From contig NC_077222.1 of the NCBI RefSeq assembly GCF_024763615.1, forward strand, positions 47,430,001-47,494,000: a stretch of 64,000 nucleotides of DNA. Reading direction: 5' to 3'. The notes beneath the pieces are model-generated. The model worked only from the letters and a program-made list of their open reading frames with translations. It was not told the origin of the DNA and searched no databases. A program made the position numbers and the translations under genes. The stretch comes from Phlebotomus papatasi. Lineage: Eukaryota > Arthropoda > Insecta > Diptera > Psychodidae. Shown here one piece after another: positions 10,589-21,358 of this stretch (positions are counted from its first letter, which is position 1; each line of letters starts with the position of its first letter).

Positions 10589-11236
10589 TGGATGTACTTT
10601 GACCAACCTTAAAGATATTCAAAGGTGTAATGAATTAGCCTCAATTTCCCCTATACTTTCCCTCAGCCTTGTCCTTGACCTCACCTTAAAGATATTCAAA
10701 GGATACGAATTAAATGGAATTCCTTCTCTAGTTTCCCGATGGATTTGTCCTTGGCCTCACCTTCAACGAGAAATATGTACTTATTAATCCGTGGTCGCAA
10801 GGACCAGAAAAATTTTCCTTCACGGTGAGAGAAGCTTTCCGGAAGATTAAAATCGTTGCCTTGTTCAAGCACAATCTGGCTTCTTCCTCTCTTCCTTCCA
10901 GTCTTCCTGATCGCGCAATAAAAATCACCTTTTATACTTTTCCCACCACCGATATATTTCTACCACAAATCACAATTAAAACTGACAAATTTTCTGATTA
11001 ACTTTTTCCGCTCACAGCCACTTGAAGAGTAGTCAAGGTTAGAAGAAGGGCAGAGCAGCATGAACCTTTTGTATGAAAAATTTTTACAAACGAAAGTAAC
11101 GTGAAGTTGGCTGTGAAATAGATTTGAAATTTAAAAAATTGAGCAATTTAAAGTTAGGCATTGAATTTAAGTTGAAATTTTGAATTGAAATTTTTAGATG
11201 AAATAAATTGTTAAATTTTTTAATCAATTTCCAACA
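10589..11236 (-). repeat. BEL 5' LTR
   Basis: This is the 648-base partner of the 3' LTR with one visible base difference, starting TGTTGG at 11236 on the minus strand. It should carry the element's promoter (U3) near the right end, but I see no certain TATA box. Confidence 0.93.
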
Positions 11237-11241
11237 CATAT

Positions 11242-11465
11242 AAAGTCGATTTATTTTATAGTCATGCAATATTGCATGGGAATTAATGAAATATTAGATG
11301 GTAATATTGTTTAATGAACTGAGAATTATTTCAATTGTTATTGTAATTGAATATATCTAAATATTAATAGAAGGAATACGAGAAGTACCTATAAAATGTT
11401 TCATTTTTTCCGCGCTCACTATCACGCTTTGTGAAATGCTCGAACTTGTAAATTAGATGCTATAT
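11242..11465. other. No recognised feature
   Basis: Unassigned AT-rich sequence between the BEL target site and an R1-family copy. Confidence 0.4.
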
Positions 11466-11469
11466 GTAA

Positions 11470-12040
11470 TCTTAAATGTACTCTCACACCATTTGCGGTG
11501 TATCGGTTTATAAACTATTGGAACCGGTACAGGGCTTATTAGAAATTCCCAGACCTAACATGATACCATCCTGTTGAGAAATACACTCTCTAGAGCCTTT
11601 TTAACCTTAAACCTTGAAAAACCGTCAGGAATCATTCAACGGTATTTTTTTTGTTGGATATAATCGATATAATATTCACCTGGATAACCTTTAAAACATG
11701 TCCAAAAACGAAAAATTCACGCAGTGTTTTCGAACAATCCGAAAAGGCATGGTTTTGATAAGGACGGGCAGGGATGGCGGAAATGAGGGGCATGATGTTA
11801 ACGGTCCTTGGGTCGACTCCTGATTGTCGCAAGTCTCTATCTCTAACTGTTTAGCCTCTGCATGGAAACGGCCGGATAAACGGACGAACAAATACGGTGA
11901 CATCACTTCACAGAAACCGTCTAAAACGCGATAATACGTTGATAAAAATGGTCTCTGTGGGGATGGTGTAGAAGGTGAAAATTTTGTGAGGTAAAAAAAA
12001 TCTAGGGATATATACTGCCCTCTCTGTTGAGTTCGGACAA
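11470..12040 (-). repeat. R1-family copy, reverse strand
   Basis: On the minus strand, the R1 landmarks appear in the usual order: CCGTTTATCCGGCCGTTTCC, TTAGAGATAGAGACTTGCGA, CCGTTAACATCATGCCCCTC, GGATTGTTCGAAAACACTGC, AATACCGTTGAATGATTCC, TTTTTCAAGGTTTAAGG, GGTATCATGTTAGG and CCGGTTCCAAT. An upstream part (TGCCCTCTCTGTTGAGTTCG on the plus strand near 12014) is also shared with the copy near 27010. Confidence 0.7.
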
Positions 12041-12135
12041 TAAAGATTCTAGGCTGATAGGACCTACACACCACCTATACCACCCACTTTGTACTGGATA
12101 TTTAATTTCACTGAATATCTAATTAATTATACCAT

Positions 12136-12160
12136 TATATATATATATATATATATATAT
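12136..12160. repeat. (TA)n microsatellite
   Basis: A pure AT dinucleotide run of about 25 bases. Confidence 0.9.
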
Positions 12161-12182
12161 TTTTGTTTTTTTCCTATGACAC

Positions 12183-12240
12183 TTATGGCCTTTACACACT
12201 AGAGAAATTTATGTCCATATTGATGAGTTTTTTACACAAA
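12183..12240 (+). mobile_element. Possible left end of a Harbinger-like MITE
   Basis: TTATGGCCTTTACACACTAG followed by AGAAATTTATGTC matches the left end of the MITEs at 15123 and 17825, including the preceding TTA. I found no matching right end, so the copy is either truncated or a chance match. Confidence 0.35.
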
Positions 12241-13974
12241 ATTAATTTAAAACATATTGAAAAAAATTAATTGTTCGAAGCTTGGGTCATCCGTCATTCG
12301 AAGGTAGCGCGCTTTCCCCTAATCATCTCTTCTAAATCTATGACCTTTTAGAGAGACTCTGAAAAATTTAATGTCACGCGGAAATTCTTTAAGATAAAAA
12401 TTTATGTGCTAAAAATAATTCAAATGAACGAACAATTGACAGAGTCGATAGCCCATTTACAGATTGAATACTGTGTATACAATTCTAAATTAAGCAACAA
12501 AAATAAAATTAATAATAACGAGACATATCGACACAAAACCACGAAAACTGAATTGATACCGGGACAAGAAGGAAACAGCATGAAATCCATAAGTTGCCGC
12601 CAACACATTTGGGAGGCCTCTTTTATACGCGCAATATATTAGTCATAATGTACATTGAAAGAAAAAAAATCGGATTCACCGTCTCTAAAATGTAAGAGAG
12701 ATTTATACGCATACATATATTTAAACCCAATCCAGTGAATGCAGAGAGAAGTGAACAGAATCGTCAAATTAAAAGACCATAAAGCATCATTAAGATCATG
12801 TTTATGAGACTAAATTTCGAGATTCATAAATAATCTCGCAGCAACAATCAGTCAATTTAATTCCATTATTGAGTGTTAATGGCTACGCGACTGGCGATCT
12901 CTGGAAATGGTCATTGGAAGCGAAGCAGAGGTAGAGTGAACAACTCTTTGGTGTGCCACAGAGAATACGTGGTCAAAATCCATATAATTTTCCATAGCTA
13001 TTTGCAGTGAATCAGACAATTCAACCAAATATAATACCTGTGAATATTATGAATATATAGTGCTCTAATGCGGGCGAGACACCAACACCTCATATTAAAG
13101 AAAGGCAGAGGAGTTTCAAGAATAACACCATTCAGTATAGTACGATCCAAAGGGTATAAATATTGAATGGATTTTTGGAATAATGGCTTTGTAATATTCT
13201 ATTTTTGAGTAAATATAATGTTAATTAAAGGTATAAGACCTCCATGAACTTTTTTCTAAATTTCTATAATACTTTATTGATCATACTCAAAATGATAACA
13301 AAGAAGAATAAAATTTTAAAAAGTATTTCTAATTGTGGAAGTTAATTAATTTTATAGATTATCTGACAGTTCATTTAATTCTCTTTAAAAAAAATCTCAT
13401 AATTTTTCTGATGAAATTTCATCAAGTACTAGAAAAACCTGAACCACGAAAATATGATTTTATTTATATTCAAGTGGCAGGTCTTTTGAAAAGATAAAAT
13501 TCATCTGAATGTTAAAAAATGATTACAATGTTAGATTTTTTTTAATTTAATAAGAAAATTAAAACTTAGGTTACAAAAAATACTAAAGGGACACATATTT
13601 TAAAGCAGTATCATTTTGAAAAATTATTAAATAATAATAATAATAATAATGTATTCAACTTCGCAGCCTTTAAAGCCTAACGGCAATAATGCTTTTTCAC
13701 TGGCCGTATAAGCATAGTCTACATACAATATTGTACATTTTTTACTGCTCGAACTTCACAAAGAAAGAAATATGTAAACCTTCCACAAATTGATCCACAG
13801 AAAGACATCCTTCCACAGATTGAGTCTAGCCTACTCCGGAAATTGGTCAAGTGGTTTGACAGAGTGGCAAATGCTCCTGCGAAACTTCAGTCGTGCTCTT
13901 GGTATTTGGTGACCATGGCGAAGATACTTAGGTTTAGAAAGAAACTTGGACATCTCTTTACTGGAAATGATTTG
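12241..13974. other. No recognised gene; one ATA microsatellite
   Basis: Unassigned DNA. An (ATA)n run sits at 13630-13650. Frames at 12406-12642 and 13843-14064 are short, match nothing I know, and the second runs into repeat sequence. Confidence 0.4.
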
Positions 13975-14475
13975 TCTCACGGTGATTTGGCATTTCGCTG
14001 TTTGTCCGTATGTCCGTTCGTTCAGCCGTTACCACGCCTAGAGCCCAAACGGTTAGAGACATAAATTTAGGATCTTCGAGACATCCACCATAAGTCGATC
14101 GAAGGGCATTAACACATCCCTCATTTTACCCCCATCCCTCCCTTTCCCATCAAAAACCATGTTTTTTTTTAGGATTGCTCGAAAACGCGTTGTGCGATTT
14201 TTTCATTTTTGGATATGTTTTAGAGCTTGCCCAAGCGAACATTTCGTCTTTAGACGAAAATACCGTTGAATTATTCCTAATAACGATTTTTCAAGGTCAA
14301 AGTTTAAAAAGACAGTAGAGAGCGCATTTATCAAGCGAATGCTATCATGTTTAGGCTTGTTGGAAAGGTATTGGAATTTCTGAGAATTCTAAACAGGTTC
14401 CAATTGGTTATGAATATGTTATGAACCGGTTACGAAGCGATTACTAATTTTACTTCTCAAACTCTATATTTATTC
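13975..14475 (+). repeat. R1-family copy
   Basis: One of the more complete R1 copies. The landmarks in order are TTTGTCCGTATGTCCGTTCG, AGCCGTTACCACGCCTAGAG, CATAAGTCGATCGAAGG, CCCCATCCCTCCCTTTCCCA, GGATTGCTCGAAAACGCGTT, ATATGTTTTAGAGCTTGCCC, AGACGAAAATACCGTTGAAT, AACGATTTTTCAAGGTCAAA, TTAGGCTTGTTGGAAAGG and AACCGGTTACG. No long frame exists, so this is a non-coding interspersed element or the remains of one. Confidence 0.75.
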
Positions 14476-14949
14476 TATATATATTCTGAGGTCAAATAAG
14501 GGCGGTCGGACTTTCCGGTCCCATATGGCACGGTTGCCTTTTCTTAAAAAAAAAAACGAAGGTGGACGAGTAGGGTTCTTCACAATACCTTAAATGAGGC
14601 AATAGATAGATCTATTTGCCAATTCCCCTTCGCTACATTACTCAACCCAGGCGTGCTGGATGGACGCCCACTTAGCTTTTGTTTTCCCGGGGATTAGAGC
14701 GGTTAATTTGTCTGTCATTTGCATGTCATTGGTTATCAGTTTGATAAAGTTTAAATAACAATATATATAATAAATTAAAATTGCCCCTCAAAAGAAAAGG
14801 TAGACGCACACACTTATGACACACAATAGTATCACGCAAAACAATTGGGGGTGACCTTGGAGGCATTTTACAGAACTAATTGTACGCAGGTCTTTACCGT
14901 CCATCGTAGTCCACAAATTCGCAATAATGTTATAATTGAACTACGAAGG
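14476..14949. other. No recognised feature
   Basis: A GC-richer patch (about 14505-14700) stands out from its AT-rich surroundings but has no frame or repeat partner I can see. Confidence 0.35.
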
Positions 14950-15440
14950 GCACGGGCGATTATGGAAATTGCGTTAGCACACCTAAAGGCCAAACGGTTA
15001 GAGATAGAGACTTGGGACCTTCGGGGGACCGTCCTCTTATTTTTTGCATATTTAGATGTGTTTTAGAGATTAACTAGGCGGCATTTCGTCCATATACGAA
15101 AATACCGCTGAATCATACCTAATGGCCTCTACACACTAGGAACAATTTCTTTAAAAAATGCCTTTTTAAAGAAAATTTCCCTATCCTTGTAGATAGACAC
15201 GTCAGAATTTTTAAAAAAGGCAATTTTTAACGGAAATTGTTTCTAGTGTATAGACACCATAATACCGGATGTTAAGGTCGAAGATCAAAGAGGCTTTAGA
15301 GAACGCATTTCTTAATCGAATATATTATGAACGGGATCGTTGAAAAAGTCTTGGAATTCCTGGCAAGAGTGTCACCATTTCCAATCGGTTTATAAATCTA
15401 ATAAATCCAATTTATAAATCGGTTGTAAAAAAGTAATTAA
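14950..15440 (+). repeat. R1-family copy interrupted by a MITE
   Basis: R1 landmarks run from GGCCAAACGGTTAGAGATAG through AAAATACCGCTGAATCATACC. After the nested MITE they resume with TAATACCGGATGTTAAGGTC and GTTGAAAAAGTCTTGGAATTCC. Comparison with 14277-14300 shows the uninterrupted form CCTAATAACG, which confirms a TAA target for the MITE. Confidence 0.7.
15123..15259. mobile_element. PIF/Harbinger-like MITE, 3-bp TSD TAA
   Basis: The ends TGGCCTCTACACACTA and TAGTGTATAGACACCA are inverted and flanked by TAA (15120-15122 and 15260-15262). Inner inverted sequence (AAAAAATGCC / GGCAATTTTT) continues the pairing. The length is 137 bases. A 3-base TWA duplication is characteristic of PIF/Harbinger elements; the superfamily call rests on that. 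Confidence 0.7.
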
Positions 15441-15464
15441 TTGGTTATAAAATAAATAATTTGT

Positions 15465-15565
15465 GTCAAGTACCCCGAGTTGCGTGTATTTCGAGGTCGC
15501 TTGTAAAGAATCTGAGCTACCATAAGTTTATCTGGGCTTATCACTGGTTTTTTATTCCTGCATCA
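15465..15565 (+). repeat. R3-family repeat
   Basis: Contains ACCCCGAGTTGCGTGTATTT, CGAGGTCGCTTGTAAAGAAT and CTGGGCTTATCACTGGTTTT. Close relatives lie at 39880-39970 and 60030-60135, and a more diverged one near 23665-23745. Function unknown. Confidence 0.6.
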
Positions 15566-17340
15566 GCTATTCCAAAGACGCTGGTCTATATTGTTAACTA
15601 TTTAAAAAAAATCGAAATTTGGCCTATGAATTTGCAAATCGATGTGTTAAGTGAACATATTCTTGTTTTCTGTCTGTTGGTTCATATAAAAAAGATTTTA
15701 TAAAAAAACTGGTATATAGAAATTATTACAACAATAACCACTCACGAGTATTCTTACAAAAGTTATGCATAATATATGAGTTTGGTAAATTTCGGGGCGT
15801 GCGACACAAATCATTTTTTGACTTATATTTTCTTTTCGCACATTTTCTATCAATTTTTCCCCAGTGCATTAAATTAACTTAATATGCATGGTACAAAAGA
15901 TCGGTGGATCGTAAAGATTTGTGCATACTTACTGACTTGACAAACTTTACATTTCAATAGTGTCCCAAAGGTATTGTTTGAAACAAATCTGACTCACGAT
16001 TCACAAGTTCTCGCTCCGACCAGAGGCCCTTTGGCTGTCTCCACAGTTTATTGCGAATATGTGTGAAACACATAGGTATAAAGGCTTTATGCTGGAGAAA
16101 GATAAAAGTTCTAAGCAAAATTCATATGTATATAGTAAATTCATAACTTCACGTTTTGTTTACAATCGCGATTTATGGCAATTATCATTGATTTTTGTCT
16201 CCTGCGTTTGAATATTATTATTTATTGTTCAGCACATTTGAATTGGCTATTGAGTGGAGCCTTTTTTGCACAAGAAGAAAAGAAAAACGCTAAGGAAAAG
16301 CTTGAATCGTGGCAAAAAACGGCATGGTGCAGAAGACTTTCTTTTAACGCTTTTATGTTCATGTGAAGGTACAAGAACTATGTATTATTATAGACAAGAC
16401 GTCTTAATTTGCAAATATCCGAAGCTTTATTACGTAAGTGGTAACCCCAACATCGAGCAAGATATGATTGTTTTCCTACAGATAATGCTTTGTCTCCTGC
16501 ACATATTATGAATTATGTCGACAGAATATATACACAATTTGGCATGGGGAAAATAAATAAATGTTGAAATTTTTAGCATCTTGCACCAACTCCAAGAGAG
16601 CCATGTTTCACATGTAAATCGTGATTTGGAGACATATCGCGAATAATAAAGTCACAATTTACCTACAAAGCATAAGCAATTTTGTATTTCACTCACTGTG
16701 TATATTTGTTTCAGGCATAGTGATTTAACTCAATCCAGGAGTTCATCGGCAAAGAAAATCCCTGGAATTGCTACATATATGTATTTTTCAACTCACAGGC
16801 AAAATTCATGCCAATATTTCTGATAAGACATCTCAGCAAATACAAGTCAATTTGATTTGAAAAGTAGCATCATAAACGGTCTTATTAAGTTACTAAATTT
16901 AAAAAAAGCATTATCGCATATTAATATGCTTCATCAACACGGATTGAAATCAGAGGAGTGCGAGATGTTTATATACAATTATACTCACTCTGCTTCTGTT
17001 TATGTATTCTCTATCATTCCTTTCACAGATAACATGAATGAAAATATATATGTGATTAGGTTTATTATAAAAGAAGTTACTGTTTTCGCACCATTTAGTA
17101 TTTCAGAGCCTTTTTTATGAAGTCCATTATGGAGCGATAATGTGGCTTAAGTGTCATGAAAATGAAGTCATTACATAGTATTTAAGATAAGAACGTTGCG
17201 TCATTTGGGGTTAAAATGATAGAAAGAAGCTTACTGTAACATCAGTTAGACATTCTCAAAGGTTGAAATATTAGTTATAATATAAGACTTATAATTCTTA
17301 TGTACAAGTATTTTTTAAACATATCACATCACCATGATTC
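15566..17340. other. No recognised gene
   Basis: Unassigned DNA. Short frames at 16175-16511 and 16857-17120 have no recognisable family. The 16857 frame lacks a convincing start context. Confidence 0.4.
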
Positions 17341-17378
17341 ATTTATTTAATTAATTAATTTATTTATTTATTTATTTA
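17341..17378. repeat. (TTTA)n microsatellite
   Basis: A run of TTTA/TTAA units. Confidence 0.85.
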
Positions 17379-17824
17379 AAAAGTGGAACTGCGTTAGAAA
17401 CTGTACGTCTCTTAACAGGCTAATAATCACAGGCAAGAGGTTTATGCGTCCACCGCCGTCTTATCGTTAGTGACCAACCTTCTCCGGAGCAAAACGGTGG
17501 AAATACTCCTCCTCAGGTTGTATAAGTCAGGGAGGAGTCAGTATAATATAATAAAAGTGCAAAAGAAAAATAAAACTAAAGACAAGATAAAAAAGGCAGT
17601 CAAGGCATTACAAAAGTTTCAATCAATTGCTGTTTTCTCTCTCTAGGTGATGATACTCCCACGCAGATAATTCATGCAAAACTTAAGTAGGAACAGTAGC
17701 AATTTGGATAATAAATTAGGAATATAAGAAAGTTTGAAATTTCAAGGATATTTAGCACACAAGATGTGCACACAACCAATTCGTGAACGTGTAAAGTTTT
17801 TGGAAGTGCAAGTATATTCTGTTA

Positions 17825-17963
17825 TGGCCTCTACACATTGGGAGAAATTTTTGTCAAAAATTGCTTTTTGAAGGAAATTCCCTGCAGCATTGTAGGGGGA
17901 AACGTCAAATTTCTGTCAAAAACGCAATTTTTGACGAAAATTGCTCCCAATGTGTAGACGCCT
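17825..17963. mobile_element. PIF/Harbinger-like MITE, 3-bp TSD TTA
   Basis: The ends TGGCCTCTACACATTGGGAG and CTCCCAATGTGTAGACGCCT are inverted and flanked by TTA (17822-17824 and 17964-17966). The inner part pairs as well (TTTTTGTCAAAAATTGC with GCAATTTTTGACGAAAATT). The length is 139 bases. It belongs to the same family as 15123-15259. Confidence 0.75.
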
Positions 17964-17966
17964 TTA

Positions 17967-20480
17967 GAGGCTTTATTAAATTTTTGAATTTCCGGAAGTT
18001 TGGAATGATTGTGAAGGCAATGATTTGGTAATAAACCGATAAGCAATTTTTGTTCGAAAATAGTTTTTTATTATTTCTCGGCTATTTTTGTTGAACTTTT
18101 AAATTATTAATAAATCTGCTCAAATCGGTTAAGAACCGGTAAACGGTAAATGATATGAAAGTACTTTTGAGGCACAGCATACAAGTTACGAGTTCGAGCA
18201 TTCCGAAAAGCATGGAACACTTTGCCACATCTTTTGCGATTAGAAAGTTAAGATAATTAATTTTGATTGAGGTCTGTCTGAAACGATTTCTGAAATTTAT
18301 GAAAATTTCGAACCCTAACATTTTTGGGACATCAATTCCCATAATATCCATGTAGTACGACAATTTTATCTTTGCACGAAATCAATCTAAAAGAATTATA
18401 TCAAACCGTGGCAGAAGTTAAAAGAAATTTATTTTTGAAGTAGAGTGATCATCATTGTGAATTATAGGAGAAATATTGGAAATAAATTGTGAATTAAAGT
18501 GAGAAAAATTGGTGATTTGATCTCCTACACATTCTCTTCTTTCCGAACGATTTTGGTGGACACTTGAGTGTGCTACACTGCAACAAAAATCTTTAGCATC
18601 TCAGAAGAATTTAAGGAAGGACAAAAATTTTGTTCTTTTCCACCCAGACACTGGCTTTTTTCAATATTAATTGAGTTTTTTTTCTATTTCAAGGTAACAA
18701 ATACCATTTCTCCATGTGAGGGATTATCCAGCTAATTTCATTTTTTTTTATTTCTGCATCAGATATCAAGAAATATATATCATATGATATCAAGCCACAC
18801 TGCTCATTGATTGAAGATTCAATATTTCTTTTCTTTCTGGAATATTTCATTTAGGTTAGTTAGCACTTCTCGTGCTAAAGGTCTATTAAAGGATATTAAA
18901 TTTAAATAACCATAAAAGGTGAGTTTTTCTTCTTCTTTAGAATATAAGAATAAAAATACATCTGTATATATAACAAATGTAATTTTCGTCGCTTATAAAA
19001 GATTCAGAGACACTGTCCTTAATTAAATTGTTGTCACTGTACGTAAGTACTCCCTACGAAATTCAGATATGCTCATTTCGGGAACTCAACGTCAAATGAG
19101 GTAAACGTATCTCAATTTAGCGGATTGTATAATGTTCGAACTCTGGCGATAGAGCAGATAATCACCCTTTTTTTGCATATCCTAAAATTTCTACCTTCTA
19201 CACTTCAATAACCATTGGTTTTAATAAATCATCACGAATTAAATCAAGTGGAGTCATTTTTGGGTTTCTTGGAAAAGTCTTGAAATTTTCGTCAAGTCTG
19301 GGAAACGATTCAAATTGATATAAATAAAGACATTCATTCTGTAGAAAAACTCTATGAAATTCTCGAACTAAAAAAACTGAACTAAACTGAATAAGCTGAA
19401 TAAAGAACTTCTTTATCTTGGAAAATAATGCAAAAGCACGTTTGAGTTATAAAATCTTAGTCACAAGTTCGAGCATTTCGCAAAGCTGGGACGCTTTGTT
19501 ATCTCTTTCTTCCTGAAGTTGAACAACAAATATTAGGGTGTTCTGCGAATTCATGGGAAGAATGTGGGTGGACAGTGATATGATTTACCGTGGAAAAAAA
19601 TTATTAATTCTGAAAAAGTCTCACAAATCGTACCAGATATTAATTTCCTGCTAATACAGAATCCATCGGGAAGGTGTTTTAATTAAAAATTGCATTGTAA
19701 CATTGAACGTTGATTTTTTTATCCGAAGAAATAGACTGGCGAATAGCATACCCCATTCTATCGGAAGGGTGAAAAGGGACAAAAATTGAATGATCAGCGT
19801 GTCTCGGTAGCTCAAAATGCAAATATCTATCCATACTGGAAAGGTGGCAATAACAACAATGTACAAATATGCTATACACTGTACGGGTGGTACATGTTAA
19901 AGCATAGAAGAGTCAATGTACTGTGTAAACAATATCGTCATACAAAATGCACTTTCTGTCGCGCGCATGCAAATTGAAAAATATTCATTTAAATTTTCAT
20001 TTTTATTTCCTCACTTCCTATTCATTTATGTGTTTTGCCATTTTTCTTTATTCGATGTCTAAAGTGGAATTGTGTCTATTTGAGTACAAAAATATCATGA
20101 ATAATAAATTTAAAGGTGTGAAAATTTCAAGTTAATCTTCTTTATTTTCAACCATTCCAGTGACACTCATTAGCATGTATAAAAAATATACAGAAATTAT
20201 CAATAATACGCAAATACTTAAAAGAAAGTTTAAAAACATAAATTATAAATCTTTTTAATTACTTTTCGTTAAGCAATATTTCACATTAAATGGAGTACGA
20301 CATGCTAGTTTACCATTGTAATACAGAGCAAAGTTTAGGAAGAAGTAAGTACACTTGGCGACTTTAAGGTTTTATTATATTGTAAATTTTGAAATGTTTG
20401 CCAGATTACAATGTAATTTAAAATTAATACGTTGTAGTAGTAGTTTTCAAATTTTCAGATTTCTCGCGCTTCACGTGCTC
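17967..20480. other. No recognised gene
   Basis: Unassigned AT-rich DNA. Small fragments such as GTTCGAACTCTGGCGATAGA near 19132 and ACAAGTTCGAGCATTTCGCA near 19462 resemble parts of R1 copies. Overlapping frames at 19651-19977 on both strands are not convincing genes. Confidence 0.4.
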
Positions 20481-20484
20481 GCCT

Positions 20485-21210
20485 TTAGAATTTACTATCC
20501 TATGGTTAGTAAATTCTAATATCCGAATAGTAAATTCTAATATCCCTGATAGCTACTAGTACTATACTAGCTGGATAGTAAATCTTACTGGCAAGATAGT
20601 AAATTTTACTAGACGGATATTAGAATGAAAAATCTTTGAAAAATTTAATTGTTTCATTTTTAATTAATTTTTGACCATTATTTGAGGGACCCTTTCTGGT
20701 TGATGTTCTTTGTTTTTCAAGCCATTTTGGTGCGTGAAAATCTTTTTCCGACATTGGCGATTGCGCCGAGATTTGAACACGCGACCTTTGTGATGACAGT
20801 CGAGCATCTTCCAGCTGCGCCACGAATTCCTATAATGTATTCAAAGCATATCGGGAACCGTTGCATCGGCACCCACGATATTCCAAAATGACATTCTAAC
20901 AGCAGGATGGCAAATGTTACTGGCTTGGATAGTAATTTCAATCCAAATTACTATCCTCCGTTAAAATTTACTGTCTTCCAGTTAAATTCTAACACCTAAT
21001 ATGCGGCCAGTAAAATTTACTACCCAGATATTAGAATCTATAAGAGAGGTCAAGGTAAAATCTAAAAGAGAATAGTAGATTTTACCAACCGGCTATAAGA
21101 ATTTACTATCCATAGGATAATAAATTTTAAAATGTCAAGATGGTAGATTCTAAAAGAAAGTTTCTATGGAGGATGGTATTTTCTACTATCTTTTGAGGCA
21201 GTAGAATGTA
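20485..21210. repeat. Dispersed array of GGATAGTAAATT-like words
   Basis: Fifteen or so variants of the word GGATAGTAAATTCTAATATC occur in both orientations, for example at 20485-20499 (reverse), 20504-20524, 20525-20545, 20573-20588, 20594-20611, 20927-20938, 20946-20956 (reverse), 21008-21023 and 21096-21110 (reverse). Spacing is irregular, and some neighbours are inverted (GGATAGTAATTT near 20927 against AAATTACTATCC near 20945). A SINE-like piece interrupts it. Duplication copy A begins inside the array. Confidence 0.55.
20640..20840 (-). mobile_element. Possible second type of tRNA-derived SINE
   Basis: The minus strand shows a tRNA-like head: TGGCGCAGCTGGAAGATGC (box A-like) and GTCGCGTGTTCAAATCTCG (box B-like), about 35 bases apart. 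About 110 bases of unrelated body follow, ending in a T-rich stretch. The head differs from that of the SINE at 26566. No second copy is in this window and no target duplication is clear, so a decayed tRNA pseudogene is the alternative. Confidence 0.5.
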
Positions 21211-21215
21211 AAGAC

Positions 21216-21350
21216 CAAGGGGTAACTCATATATCAAGCAGATTGGCTCGAGTTCCCAAAAAAATGTATGGGTTCCCCAGGTTTCCTAAAAAGAATGTAT
21301 CGGTTCCCCATCCAGATTGGCTCGAGTTCCCCGAAATGAGTTACCCCTCG
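21216..21350. mobile_element. hAT-like MITE, 8-bp TSD, copy A only
   Basis: The ends CAAGGGGTAACTCAT and ATGAGTTACCCCTCG are inverted. The element is flanked by the 8-base direct repeat GTAAAGAC (21208-21215 and 21351-21358). Copy B shows the uninterrupted site with one GTAAAGAC at 43214-43221, which proves the insertion boundaries. Inside, GATTGGCTCGAGTTCCC occurs twice. The 8-base duplication is the hAT signature; there is no coding capacity. Confidence 0.85.
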
Positions 21351-21358
21351 GTAAAGAC

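Larger units (their letters stand above)
6249..11236 (-). mobile_element. BEL/Pao LTR retrotransposon, young, non-autonomous
   Basis: Two 648-base LTRs (6249-6896 and 10589-11236) read TGTTGG...CATCCA on the minus strand and are flanked by the 5-base duplication CATAT (6244-6248 and 11237-11241). By eye the LTRs differ at one base (T at about 6727, C at about 11067), so insertion was recent. Minus-strand order is 5' LTR, primer-binding site, extra U5 copy, one long gag-pro-int frame, polypurine tract, 3' LTR. The coding region is about 3.3 kb instead of the 5-6 kb usual for BEL elements, because RT/RNase H and the integrase centre are missing. The element must therefore have been copied and inserted by proteins from an autonomous relative. 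Confidence 0.95.

Noticed and set aside
13850..13930. GGTCAAGTGG near 13852 as another SINE head
   Set aside because: Only the box A-like bases match; no box B and no SINE body follow.
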